This document shows, piece after piece, positions 27,982-36,674 of a stretch of DNA of 64,000 bases. The stretch's first letter is position 1. The number at the start of each line of letters is the position of its first letter. Under the pieces are notes generated by a model. It was not told where the DNA came from. It ran no database searches and saw nothing but the letters and a program-made list of their open reading frames with translations. Origin of the DNA: Pseudomonas sp. BN102 (GTDB lineage Bacteria > Pseudomonadota > Gammaproteobacteria > Pseudomonadales > Pseudomonadaceae); assembly GCF_029871245.1 (NCBI RefSeq), contig NZ_SSON01000073.1, forward strand, positions 89,257-153,256, read 5' to 3'. Both the position numbers and the translations under genes were made by a program.

Positions 27982-27997
27982 TCAGGCGGTCAGTCCG

Positions 27998-29608
27998 TCA
28001 TTTGACGTAGTGGTTACCCCAGCGCTCGACCTGGCGCACCGCCTGCTTGCGCAGGGTGGTGGCGCCCTGGGCTTCCTGCGCGGCGGCTATCTCGTCGTCG
28101 ATGATCTTGGTGGATAGCGACAGCCAGCTGGTGGCAAAGGCCATGGCGTCCCCGTTGATCTCCAGGGCGTTCAGGTCGATGTTGCCGATACCGTCGCAGG
28201 CCTGGTGGTAGCAGGGATCGAAGGGCTGGCCGGCGGCTCCGCCGTACTTCTGCGCCTGCTCCTCGCTCTTGATGTCCTCGGCGCCGGTGAACAGGCCGCC
28301 GAAGGCGATGCCGACTTCGAAGAACTGCGCGTAGTCGGAGCGGAAGTCGATCTCGGTGCCCTCGAAGCCTTCACCGCGCAGCTTGAAGTAGGCCTCGAAC
28401 AGACCCTCGATGGCCGCCGAGCCGGGCGGGCCCTGCAGGCCGAAGGACGAACCGTCGCCGTCATAGATGAAGTTGGCGAAGTTCGGCGAGCCGATCATGT
28501 CGAAGTTGAGGTAGGCCTTGATCTTCTGCTTCTCCTCGTCGCTCAGGCTGTTGACGTAGAAGGTCGAGCCCACCAGCCCGGACTCCTCGGCGCCCCACCA
28601 GGCGAACCGCACCTTGTTCTGCGGGTGCGCCTTGCGCAGCAGCACGGCCATCTCCAGCAGGGCCGCGCTGCCCGAGCCGTTGTCGTTGATGCCGGCCCCC
28701 TCGAACACCGAGTCCAGGTGCGCGCCAGCCATGACCACGTTGTTCGGATTGCCGCGACGGGTCTCGGCCACCAGGTTGAAGGTCTCGGTCTTCTCGCGGA
28801 TCACGTCCACCACCATGCGCAGCTGCAGGCCGGCGGTCTGCGACCAGGCCACACCATTGTCATAGGTGGCGAACTGTACCGGGATGCCGCCCTCGTAGGT
28901 CTCGCCCAGGGTGACGTTCTCCAGCCCCTTGCGGTCCTCGGTGTTGCCCTGGTTGAAGATGATCACGCCAGCCGCACCGGCGGCCGCGGCGTTCTCCGCC
29001 TTCACCTCGAAGGTGCAGCTACCGCGCTGGATAAGGGCGATCGAGCCACTGGGGAAGCTGGCGAAGTCTTCCGCCTCGCAGCCACTGGTAGAGGTGTTGC
29101 CGGCCCCCAGGGCCAGGTCCACCGCCACCACCGGGGCGCTGACATCACCCGGATCGGTCTGCGACAGGTAGTTGAAATCCTCCTCCCAGACATAGCTGAC
29201 CGGCTGCGGCGCCAGCGCCTGCAGGGTGCCCGGCCCCTTGGGGAAGAAGGCGGTGAAGGGGAACGGCTGCACCTGCACCTGGTAGCCGGCGCGCTCCAGG
29301 GTCTGTTTCACGTAGTCGATGGAGGCGTTGTAGCCCGGTAGGCCGGCGGCGCGATTGCCGTCGTTGAGGGTCGCGATGTCCTGCAGCTCCTGCAGGCGGG
29401 CCAGCACATTGCTTGCCTCCAGACAGCGCGGCAGACCCAGCGGTGTGCCGACCAGGACCGGCGACTTACAGATGGAAGGGTTGGGTTTGCCCGGACTCCA
29501 GAACTCGCCGAAGGCGTCGCCTTCAGCGGTCGGGGCGGCGAGTGTGGAAGTGGAAGCGGCTAGAACAAGAGAACCAACAACACGTCTGACACTTTTCTTG
29601 TGAGTCAT
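27998..29608 (-). CDS. lap: secreted M28 leucine aminopeptidase (PaAP-like)
   Basis: 536 aa, the same length as P. aeruginosa PaAP (PA2939, also called PepB), to which it is clearly orthologous by sequence recall. A signal peptide covers about residues 1-25. A protease-associated domain (about 130-260) has GAAGVIIFNQGNTEDRKG. The M28 zinc core follows, with GAHLDSVFEGAGINDNGSG and WWGAEESGLVGSTFY holding His, Asp and Glu ligands. PaAP is exported by the type II system and processed outside the cell. The start at 29608 has AAGGA upstream. A longer ORF into 30604 overlaps yedK and is an artefact. Confidence 0.94.
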   Translation of the reverse strand: MTHKKSVRRVVGSLVLAASTSTLAAPTAEGDAFGEFWSPGKPNPSICKSPVLVGTPLGLPRCLEASNVLARLQELQDIATLNDGNRAAGLPGYNASIDYVKQTLERAGYQVQVQPFPFTAFFPKGPGTLQALAPQPVSYVWEEDFNYLSQTDPGDVSAPVVAVDLALGAGNTSTSGCEAEDFASFPSGSIALIQRGSCTFEVKAENAAAAGAAGVIIFNQGNTEDRKGLENVTLGETYEGGIPVQFATYDNGVAWSQTAGLQLRMVVDVIREKTETFNLVAETRRGNPNNVVMAGAHLDSVFEGAGINDNGSGSAALLEMAVLLRKAHPQNKVRFAWWGAEESGLVGSTFYVNSLSDEEKQKIKAYLNFDMIGSPNFANFIYDGDGSSFGLQGPPGSAAIEGLFEAYFKLRGEGFEGTEIDFRSDYAQFFEVGIAFGGLFTGAEDIKSEEQAQKYGGAAGQPFDPCYHQACDGIGNIDLNALEINGDAMAFATSWLSLSTKIIDDEIAAAQEAQGATTLRKQAVRQVERWGNHYVK

Positions 29609-29837
29609 GACTTCAATCCTTGTGAAGTGGTTGTAGGCAGGCCTGCTATGGCATTGCGCCATTGTCCGGTACGGCATCCTCGGGACGGGCCTAGGGAAAG
29701 AGACTGGTCGGTTCGTCGTTCGGTTCTTTTTGTTTTCGCGCCGAAATGTGCACTTGGTCGCTTTTTTTGAACATTTTCGCCGGTGATCGTGGAGGCAAGA
29801 GGCCATCAGGCAGTGGCGGGGCGCAGAGCGGAGGCAG

Positions 29838-29926
29838 GTAGGTTGGTGCTGAGCCTGCGAAGCCCAACGAACAAGGGCACCGAGCTTCCAACTGTTGGGC
29901 TTCGTTCCGCTCAGCACCAACCTACG
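29838..29926. repeat. long imperfect palindrome, copy 3
   Basis: The arms GTAGGTTGGTGCTGAGC and GCTCAGCACCAACCTAC are perfectly complementary over 17 bases, with an inner pair GAAGCCCAAC / GTTGGGCTTC. This is the best preserved of three copies. It lies in the 372-bp gap between the divergent aminopeptidase and yedK genes; the rest of the gap holds their presumed promoters and nothing else recognised. Confidence 0.85.
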
Positions 29927-29980
29927 CGCCCCAATGGATTCACTACCTATGCTGAATGGCATCCCCCAGAGGACCCAGCC

Positions 29981-30682
29981 ATGTGCGGTCGTTACGTCAG
30001 CCCCGCGGATCGCGCCATCGAAGACTACTGGCACATAGGCGCCCGGAACTCCGGCCGCTGGATCCAGAGCTTCAATGTGGCCCCGACCAGCATCGTGCCC
30101 CTGCTGCGCCTGGACGAAGCAGGAGAGCTGGAAGTGGTTCCGGCCCGCTGGGGATTGATTCCGCCCTGGTGGCAGGATGCCAAGCCACCGGCCATGTCCT
30201 TCAACGCCCGCAGCGAAGAAGCCGCCAGCAAGCCCATGTGGCGGCAGAGCCTGCGAACCCATCGCTGCCTGATGCCAGCCTTGGGCTGGTATGAGTGGAA
30301 CCAGCACCAGGAGATCCGCAGCACCAGCGGCCGCAAGGTCCACCAGCCCTACTACCTTCACGACCGGAGCAATGCTGTGCTGGCGATTGCGGGGTTGTGG
30401 ACAACCTGGCAGAGCCCCGACGGGCAGCAGATCACCTCCTGTGCATTGCTCACGAAGGATGCCGCCCCCGCCATCCAGACCATCCACGACCGCATGCCGG
30501 TAATCCTGGCCCCCGAGCAGTTCGAACTGTGGCTGACCCCCAGCACCCCGGGCGAGCAGGTGCAGGCAGCCATGACCAACGCCCGGCAGGATTTCGTCGG
30601 CCACGCCGTATCTCTACGGGTCAACAGCCCGCAGAACGACGATCCGCAATTGATCGAGCCGGTTGCCGATCCCACCCCATGA
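29981..30682 (+). CDS. yedK: SRAP/HMCES-type abasic-site processing protein (YedK)
   Basis: 233 aa. The catalytic Cys2 is exposed after Met removal (MCGRYVSP). NVAPTS, NARSEEAASKPMW, GWYEWN and IHDRMPVIL are the standard SRAP motifs, including the active-site Glu and His. The family crosslinks covalently to abasic sites in single-stranded DNA through Cys2 and shields them. It stands alone downstream of the palindromic element. Its closeness to imuABC puts two damage-tolerance systems within 8 kb, but no LexA box was seen upstream. Confidence 0.94.
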   Translation: MCGRYVSPADRAIEDYWHIGARNSGRWIQSFNVAPTSIVPLLRLDEAGELEVVPARWGLIPPWWQDAKPPAMSFNARSEEAASKPMWRQSLRTHRCLMPALGWYEWNQHQEIRSTSGRKVHQPYYLHDRSNAVLAIAGLWTTWQSPDGQQITSCALLTKDAAPAIQTIHDRMPVILAPEQFELWLTPSTPGEQVQAAMTNARQDFVGHAVSLRVNSPQNDDPQLIEPVADPTP

Positions 30683-30708
30683 AATGAAACGGTCCCGCCC
30701 TGCCCTGC

Positions 30709-33546
30709 TCACGAGCAACTCAGGGCGCGTTCCGACTCATCCAGGTGCTCCAGCAATTCCGCCCTCGCCGCATCCCGCAGGCTGATAGCCTCCGACCAGC
30801 CAGGTCCTTGAGCCAGCAATGGCGCGCACAGGCTGACGTGGATCGCTTCCCGTAGCGGGAACCACTGGCCGTCGCGCAGTACCGTGCGCGTGCCGCGGAT
30901 GGCGACCGGCACCAGGGGAACACCGGCGTTCGCGGCGAGCACGAAGGCACCCATATGGAAGGAGCGCAGGCCCTGCGCGCGACTGAAGGTCCCTTCCGGG
31001 AAGAACACCAGGGCCTGGCCAGCCCCCAGCGCCTCGGCCAGGGCCTCACTGTCCGCGACGCTGCGTTGCAGGTCGAAGCGCTCGACGAACCGCGCGCCGA
31101 GCTTGCGCAGGAACAGGCCGGCTATCCACTGGCTGGCCAGCTCGCGCTTGGCGACGAAGGCGAACTGCGGCGGTAGCGCCGCGCAAAGGATGACGCCGTC
31201 AAGGTAGCTGGAATGATTGGCGGCCAGCACGCTCGGCCCGGCCTTTGGCATATGCTCCACTCCCTCGACGCTGAACGGCACCCAAGCCAGGCGAACAAAC
31301 AGGCGCGCAGCCAGCCGGGTGAAGACACGGCACCAGCGCTGGCTCGGCAGGATCGCCACGCCCAACCAGGTCAGTGGCGCGACCACCCAGAACAGCAGCC
31401 AGATATAGACGGCGTAGGGCAGGCGGCGGCCGGATCGCCAAGCGTGCGCGAAATAGCCAAAGATGGCCTGCACCAGCAAGCGCAGTACCTGGCGCCACGG
31501 GGCAAGCCCAGGCCGTCCCACTTCGTCTCGCAGGTAAAGCTCACGGCAGGCGGCCCGGCGGATCTTGCCGCTGGAGGTCTTGAGCACGCTACGGGGCGGT
31601 GCCAGGACGATGTCGTCGGGCGGCACGCCGGCCAGGTCGACCACCACTCGATTGATGGTCTGACGCAGCTTCTGACATGCAGCCGGGTCCTTCTCGGCAC
31701 TTTCCGCCATCACCACCAGGCGATCGGTGCCCGTGGCCGGGTCCGGGCTTCCGAATACCGCAATGCAGCCCTTGCGCAGGCCCGCGAGGCTGCCGACCGC
31801 CGCTTCGACATCGTAGGGGTAGATATTGCGTCCAGCGCGGATGATCAGGTCCTTGGACCGGCCGGTAAGGTAGAGCTCGCCATCGGCCATGTAGGCCAGG
31901 TCGAGGGAGTCCATCCAGCCGTCGCGCAGCACTCGGCGGGTCTCCTCCGGGGCGCGGTAGTAACCGGCGCTGGTGGACGGCCCGCTGAATTGCAGGCGTC
32001 CTTCCCGGCGCTCGGGCAGCTCGATGCCATTGCCATCGACTACGCGCAGCTGGTGGCCCGGCAACGGCCGGCCGCAGGAGACGAAGCTCAGGGTGGCGCC
32101 GTCGTCGGCCTTGGCGGGAAGAGCCTGGCCCTGGACCTGGAAGGCCTCGCGCTGCACCCGATCGACCTGCGGTCCGCGCCCCAATGGCGGGAAGGCTACG
32201 CCCAGGGTTCCCTCGGCCAGGCCGTAGACCGGTGCCAGCGCACCGGGCTCCAGGCCGTAGTGGGCAAAACGCTCGGCGAAGCGCTGCAGGGTGCCCGGGT
32301 TTACCGGCTCGGCGCCATTGAGCGCCAGGCGCCAACTGCTCAGGTCAAGCCCTTCCAGCTCGGCGTCGGTGATCTTGCCCAGGCACAGCTCGTAAGCGAA
32401 ATTGGGGGCCGCCGACAGGGTGCCGTGGAAGCGGTGGATCTCCCACAACCAGCGTGCCGGCCTGGCCAGGAAGGCCAACGGCGACATCAATACCAGGCTG
32501 AAGCCGTAATACAGGCTGCCCAGCCAGGCGCCGATCAGCCCCATGTCGTGGTACATGGGCAACCAGCTGATGAACACATCCCGTGGCCCCACCCGGAGCG
32601 AGGTCCCCATGGCACGCAGGTTGGCCAGCAGGTTGGCGTGGCTCACCATCACCCCCTTGGGCTGGCCGGTGCTGCCTGAGGTGTACTGCAGGAACGCGAT
32701 ATCCTCCGGCTGCCGCGGCGGCGTCATGCATTCCTCTTCCTCGCCACCCAACTCGGCCACGCTGGCGACACTCGCAAGGCTCGGGACCTGGGACCGGAGC
32801 AACTGGGCGAGCAGCTTCGCCTCCGTCACCGTGATCAGGACCCTGGCCTCGGCATTGCGCAGGATTCCGGCCTGGCGCCGCAGGTGATCCTCGATCTGCG
32901 ACAAGCGCAGCGGCGGGTAGATCGGCACCGGGATGCCGCCGGCCAGCAGGATCCCGAAGAAGCCCCGCAGAAAGTCGCGACCGGTCGGCAACATCAGCGC
33001 CACGGTTTCTCCGGCGCGCAAGCCACCACGTTGCAGCCCCGCTGCCACACGCAGGGCTTCGTGCTGCAAGTCGCCGTAGCTGATGTCCTCGGGTCGGTCA
33101 TCGTCACCCAGCAGCCGCACATGGGTATGCCCTGGCTGATGCTGCGCATGCCAGTTCAATACGTCGACCAGGGTGCGTGCGGTATCCGGGGCCTGCCACT
33201 CGACGCTGTCGGGCGAGTCGGGAACTACTGCGGAGGCAGGCCGGACAGACCGGCCCGCGGAACGGCCGCGCAGCACCTGCAGCACATCGGCGGGCGTGCT
33301 GGCCGAAGCGAACAGTTCTTGCGGCAGACGCACGCCGAACTCGTGTTCGATCCGCGACCAGAGTTCGACCCGGGCCAGACTGTCCACTCCCAGGTCGCGG
33401 TCCAGCACGCTGTGCAAGCTGACGCGCAATCCCGGCGCCGCTTGTGGACGCAACTCGGCCACGGTGCGCTGGACGACGCCGAGCAGTTTTTCCGCGTCCT
33501 CATCGAAGCCAGGAACGCTGCGGGTTTCCGGAGGCGGATGAGACAT
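30709..33546 (-). CDS. ACP - fatty acyl-AMP ligase - PlsC acyltransferase fusion
   Basis: 945 aa in three domains. Residues about 15-95 are an acyl carrier protein with the phosphopantetheine serine Ser56 in LGVDSLARVELW. Residues about 130-650 are an adenylating enzyme with YTSGSTGQPKGVMVSH and SWLPMYHDMGLIG, the latter typical of fatty acyl-AMP ligases. Residues about 740-930 are a PlsC domain with NHSSYLD and FFPEGTFS, preceded by hydrophobic segments near 690-730. The layout suggests that a free fatty acid is activated, loaded on the built-in ACP and moved to a lipid or lysolipid acceptor. That reaction chain is inferred. Confidence 0.88.
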   Translation of the reverse strand: MSHPPPETRSVPGFDEDAEKLLGVVQRTVAELRPQAAPGLRVSLHSVLDRDLGVDSLARVELWSRIEHEFGVRLPQELFASASTPADVLQVLRGRSAGRSVRPASAVVPDSPDSVEWQAPDTARTLVDVLNWHAQHQPGHTHVRLLGDDDRPEDISYGDLQHEALRVAAGLQRGGLRAGETVALMLPTGRDFLRGFFGILLAGGIPVPIYPPLRLSQIEDHLRRQAGILRNAEARVLITVTEAKLLAQLLRSQVPSLASVASVAELGGEEEECMTPPRQPEDIAFLQYTSGSTGQPKGVMVSHANLLANLRAMGTSLRVGPRDVFISWLPMYHDMGLIGAWLGSLYYGFSLVLMSPLAFLARPARWLWEIHRFHGTLSAAPNFAYELCLGKITDAELEGLDLSSWRLALNGAEPVNPGTLQRFAERFAHYGLEPGALAPVYGLAEGTLGVAFPPLGRGPQVDRVQREAFQVQGQALPAKADDGATLSFVSCGRPLPGHQLRVVDGNGIELPERREGRLQFSGPSTSAGYYRAPEETRRVLRDGWMDSLDLAYMADGELYLTGRSKDLIIRAGRNIYPYDVEAAVGSLAGLRKGCIAVFGSPDPATGTDRLVVMAESAEKDPAACQKLRQTINRVVVDLAGVPPDDIVLAPPRSVLKTSSGKIRRAACRELYLRDEVGRPGLAPWRQVLRLLVQAIFGYFAHAWRSGRRLPYAVYIWLLFWVVAPLTWLGVAILPSQRWCRVFTRLAARLFVRLAWVPFSVEGVEHMPKAGPSVLAANHSSYLDGVILCAALPPQFAFVAKRELASQWIAGLFLRKLGARFVERFDLQRSVADSEALAEALGAGQALVFFPEGTFSRAQGLRSFHMGAFVLAANAGVPLVPVAIRGTRTVLRDGQWFPLREAIHVSLCAPLLAQGPGWSEAISLRDAARAELLEHLDESERALSCS

Positions 33547-33670
33547 CGAAGGCCCTCGCCAGGAAAGATCCTCGATTCTTGCCAGTATGCGCCCATGCTG
33601 GCGCTTTCGGGCCCTGCGGATCAGCCTCGCCCTATTGCCGGGTTCGACGATTGGCCGGCCCGGAAAAGCG

Positions 33671-33702
33671 AAAGCCCCTGAAACTCCGCGAGTTCAGGGG
33701 CT
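33671..33702 (-). terminator. terminator after the TerC-family gene
   Basis: The stem AGCCCCTGAA / TTCAGGGGCT with TTCGCTTTT beyond it on the minus strand lies past the terC-like stop. A closely related 50-60 base segment occurs at 35080-35134 next to the integrase remnant. Confidence 0.75.
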
Positions 33703-33759
33703 CAGTCATCGCGCATCGCGGAAAGGGCCGCCTCTCGGCCCCTCCCACCGACTCGCGAG

Positions 33760-34764
33760 TCAGGTCGCAAGGTCCTTCCCATCCGCCGCCAACGGCTGGC
33801 CGCGGGTCTTGTACATCGACACCAGCACGCCGCCTATCAGCAAGCCCAGGGTCACGCTCAGGGAAATCGCCGCAGGAATCTTGCCGATGATGCCGACCAG
33901 GAAGATCTTCGCGCCGATGAACACCAGCACCTGGGCCAGGGCGTACTTCAGGTAGGCAAAGCGGTGGATCATCGCCGCCAGGGCAAAGTACAGGGCACGC
34001 AGGCCGAGGATGGCGAAGATGTTCGAGGTGTAGACGATGAACGGGTCCTGGGTGATGGCGAAGATCGCCGGCACGCTGTCGATGGCGAACACCAGATCGG
34101 CACACTCGATGAGGATCAGCGCAAGGAACAGCGGCGTCACCCACAGCAGGCTCTTGCCCGAAGCATCCGCCTGACGGACGAAGAATCGCTGTTCATGCAG
34201 GCGATCAGTAACCCGAAGGTGCTTGCGCAGGAATTTCACCAGCAGGTTGTCGTCCAGGTTCGGATGCTCATCCACCTTGGAGAAGAGCATCTTCACCCCG
34301 GTGATGGCGAGGAACACGCCGAACACATAGAGGATCCAGCTGAATTCATGGATCAGCGCGGCCCCCAGGCCGATCATGATCGCGCGCAGCACGATCACGC
34401 CCATGATCCCCCAGAACAGCACCTTGTGCTGGTACTGACGCGGGATGGCCAGGAAGCTGAAAATCATCGCCATGAGGAACACGTTGTCCATCGACAACGA
34501 TTTCTCGATGAGAAAGCCGGTGAGGTAATCCATGCTGGCGTCGCCGCCTTTCTGGAAGAACACCCACAAGCCGAACAACAGGCCGGCACTAATGTAGCCA
34601 GCGGATAGCAGCAGGCTCTCGCGTACGCCGATTTCTCGGTTTTCGCGATGCAGCACACCGAGATCGAAGGCCAGCAGGGAAGCTACTACAGCGATGAAAA
34701 CCAGCCACAACCAGGTGGCCGTGCCGAGGAAGTCGGCGAAGAGGAACGGTTCTAGGGCGCTCAT
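33760..34764 (-). CDS. TerC/Alx family membrane protein
   Basis: 334 aa with about nine transmembrane helices. ASMDYLTGFLIEKSLSMDNVF and ILIECADLVFAIDSVPAIFAI are the two conserved acidic TerC motifs. Family members include the Mn exporter Alx/MntP-like proteins and TerC of tellurite resistance loci, with suggested metal transport at the inner membrane. No yybP-ykoY-type riboswitch was recognised upstream. SD AAGGAGG lies eight bases before the ATG. The gene sits between two copies of an integrase-tail/terminator segment. Confidence 0.9.
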   Translation of the reverse strand: MSALEPFLFADFLGTATWLWLVFIAVVASLLAFDLGVLHRENREIGVRESLLLSAGYISAGLLFGLWVFFQKGGDASMDYLTGFLIEKSLSMDNVFLMAMIFSFLAIPRQYQHKVLFWGIMGVIVLRAIMIGLGAALIHEFSWILYVFGVFLAITGVKMLFSKVDEHPNLDDNLLVKFLRKHLRVTDRLHEQRFFVRQADASGKSLLWVTPLFLALILIECADLVFAIDSVPAIFAITQDPFIVYTSNIFAILGLRALYFALAAMIHRFAYLKYALAQVLVFIGAKIFLVGIIGKIPAAISLSVTLGLLIGGVLVSMYKTRGQPLAADGKDLAT

Positions 34765-34922
34765 GAAGCCCCTCCTTACAGTCGAAGTTGTACAGACTGT
34801 GACTCCGACATCACGACCAATGGTCGCCAGAGGGGCCCGGCTTCACGCCGCGCAACTTATAAAGCGCCGGCAGAACATTCAACAGAACAGGTTTTGCAGA
34901 GTATTTCCCCTGCCGATCAGCG

Positions 34923-35144
34923 ACCTTCGCCAGCCGGTTCGTGCTGAACGGCGGCAAGATCCTGACCTTGCAGCGGATTCCGGGGCATTCCCCGCTGCCC
35001 ATGACCAGGCGCTATGCGCTCCTGGTGCCCGAACAATTGCAGAATGCAGTGCGGTTCGGCCTGCCGCTGACTTTCGACACTTGGCCGCCCCTAGAAAGCA
35101 AAAGCCCTAGAAACTCCAGGAGTTTCAGGGGCTTAGGCGTTTAA
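34923..35144 (+). pseudogene. tyrosine recombinase (phage-type integrase), C-terminal remnant
   Basis: The open frame reads TFASRFVLNGGKILTLQRIP then GHSPLPMTRRYALLVPEQLQ, which matches the C-terminal end of prophage and island integrases, including the GHS...TMxYA region with the catalytic Tyr. The first two thirds are missing. The frame ends in a tail over the terminator-like segment 35101-35133. It lies immediately beside the tRNA-Ser 3'-end copy at 35147. Clearly non-functional. Confidence 0.8.
35101..35133. terminator. terminator-like hairpin beside the integrase remnant
   Basis: AGCCCTAGAAACTCC and GGAGTTTCAGGGGCT form an imperfect 15-base stem. It is a diverged copy of 33671-33702. 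Confidence 0.5.
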
Positions 35145-35146
35145 TA

Positions 35147-35174
35147 TGGCGGGAAGCTTGGGATTTGAATCCTA
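35147..35174 (-). repeat. partial copy of the tRNA-Ser 3' end (probable attachment-site remnant)
   Basis: 28 bases match the 3' end of tRNA-Ser(CGA) at 37207-37234 in 25 positions, in the same orientation and starting exactly at the CCA. Such partial repeats are the usual scars of integration into a tRNA gene. The 2.06 kb between the two copies is the candidate island. Confidence 0.8.
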
Positions 35175-35342
35175 CTGACGGGTGGCTCGTTGCGTCGAAA
35201 ACCCGCTCAATTCAGGACTTCCAGCCGTTCGCTCGTGTCGATTTTCGACAGTGCGTGCCTGTGATTTCGACACTTCTTCGACACCTGCCGCCGGAACCAG
35301 GTGCTAACATGGCTTGGCAAATTTTGCCAAAAGGTGGTTCCC

Positions 35343-35579
35343 ATGAGCACCATGAACATCTCCTTGCCCGATACCCTCAAGAGCTTTGTGGATGAGCAAG
35401 TCAGCCAGCGTGGCTATGGCACCAGTAGCGAGTATGTCCGCGAACTGATCCGCAAGGACCAGGACCGACAGCACCTGCGCAACCTGCTGCTGGAAGGCGC
35501 CGCCTCTACCCCTGCCGCCCCGGCCGATGACAATTACTTCGAGGCACTGCGCAACCGGGTACGGAACGCCAAGGCATGA
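35343..35579 (+). CDS. parD: ParD family antitoxin
   Basis: 78 aa. The N-terminal ribbon-helix-helix (MNISLPDTLKSFVDEQVSQR) is followed by the typical GYGTSSEYVRELIRKDQ and a flexible acidic tail ending in YFEALRNRVRNAKA. ParD binds its own promoter and neutralises ParE. The start is the ATG at 35343; an upstream in-frame ATG has no RBS. Its stop overlaps the toxin start by four bases. Repeated TTCGACA half-sites 65-110 bases upstream are possible operators. Confidence 0.9.
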   Translation: MSTMNISLPDTLKSFVDEQVSQRGYGTSSEYVRELIRKDQDRQHLRNLLLEGAASTPAAPADDNYFEALRNRVRNAKA

Positions 35580-35908
35580 AGGCCAAACCCATCATTCCCC
35601 GGGCACTGGCCAATCAGAATATCGACGATGCCATCAGCTACTACCTGAGCGAAGAAGCCGAGCAGGCCGCACTCGGCTTTATCGCTGCCCTGGAGCGGGC
35701 CTATAAACACATCAGCCGGCATCCCGAATCGGACTCATCGCGGTACGCCCATGAGCTCGATCTGCCGGGACTGCGCTCCTGGACGTTGAAGCGCTATCCC
35801 TACCTGGTCTTCTACATTGAGCGTGAAGATCACATTGATGTGTGGCGTGTGCTAAATGCAATGAGGAATATCCCCGTCTGGATGCAGGGCAGTGAATCTG
35901 CCTTTTAA
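35576..35908 (+). CDS. parE: ParE/RelE-family toxin
   Basis: 110 aa. The ParE fold is visible in IDDAISYYLSEEAEQAALGF, HISRHPESDSSRYAHELDLPG and LKRYPYLVFYIEREDHIDVWRVL. ParE toxins poison DNA gyrase; RelE-type members cut mRNA. The motif pattern favours ParE. The ATG lies inside the parD stop (ATGA), so translation is coupled. The pair is the only intact coding unit of the island remnant apart from the orphan gene at 36248. Confidence 0.9.
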   Translation: MKAKPIIPRALANQNIDDAISYYLSEEAEQAALGFIAALERAYKHISRHPESDSSRYAHELDLPGLRSWTLKRYPYLVFYIEREDHIDVWRVLNAMRNIPVWMQGSESAF

Positions 35909-35950
35909 GCGAACAGCTCGCAATTCCGGGCCTTCCCAAAAAAGTAATAA

Positions 35951-36025
35951 GGGGACAGATTTATTTTCTCTACTCAAAGACCGGCTGAGCGATCAGGATT
36001 AGAGCAATTAAATAAATCTGCCCCC
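35951..36025. repeat. inverted repeat GGGGACAGATTTATT / AATAAATCTGCCCCC
   Basis: 15-base arms with one mismatch are separated by 45 bases. The right arm is followed by TTTTT, which gives a terminator-like end on the plus strand for parDE. The arm sequence resembles dispersed elements often seen beside IS200-like or REP transposase genes. The rest of 35909-36247 is AT-rich with no recognised gene. Confidence 0.65.
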
Positions 36026-36247
36026 TTTTTCTGAGCAGGGGAAACGTTCTGCGTGTTGTGGGCCGTTTCAGGCGGCGAGAATGGCTGTCGATATTTTGGT
36101 AAATAATCGCGTTTCGTTGGCCCCCTGTGCGGCTTGTTAAGCCCCTAAGAGAGAGCCTTGATATTTTTTGGCGGGAATTCCAAACGCTAAAAAATGTGGT
36201 CGAAAATTTGAGCGGAAATTTGGAAATTTACAATTGGAAGAAGGGTT

Positions 36248-36547
36248 TTATGACTGTAAAACCTGAGCTATTGCAGTCCCTACAGCCACAACGATTGCTA
36301 CGGTAGAAAGCCATGTGGAGACTTTAAACTTGCTGTCCTCCTCTTGCATGCCGGCGAGTACGGATGCAAGGAGCGGGAAGTTAACGCATTTGTGGTCGTT
36401 CCCCGCCTGTAGCAGGAAGAACGCAACTCTGGACCCATCGTCTCGGCGGTAGCCGTACTTTTGTTCCATGTGGTAGTAGAGACGCCCGAAGATTATGTCC
36501 CCGTCAGTGTCGAGTTCGTTCGCAATCATCTGGCAGTCAATTGGCAC
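36248..36547 (-). CDS. orphan small protein with C-terminal membrane helix
   Basis: 99 aa. A soluble part (about 1-75) with DIIFGRLYYHMEQKYGYRRD and AFFLLQAGNDHKCVNFPLLA is followed by a hydrophobic helix STWLSTVAIVVAVGTAIAQVL near the C-terminus. The flanks have GC far below the chromosome mean and codon choice differs from its neighbours, as in acquired cargo. No family is recognised. No firm SD; the start may be at MPIDCQ or an internal Met. The position next to ParDE in a tRNA island makes a defence or stabilisation role possible but unsupported. Confidence 0.5.
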   Translation of the reverse strand: MPIDCQMIANELDTDGDIIFGRLYYHMEQKYGYRRDDGSRVAFFLLQAGNDHKCVNFPLLASVLAGMQEEDSKFKVSTWLSTVAIVVAVGTAIAQVLQS

Positions 36548-36674
36548 GAAGATTTTAGTTTTTCTTCCGTTTTCTACTTCCGTGGAATAGTTTTTTATAT
36601 TCTTCGTAATACAGCTTGTAAATTTTACTCAGTATCTTGATATCGGAAGGGGCTTTCATGCTGCGGCGTCCTGC

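Noticed and set aside
34765-34920. A yybP-ykoY manganese riboswitch upstream of the TerC-family gene.
   Set aside because: The conserved loops of the class could not be found in the leader on the minus strand.
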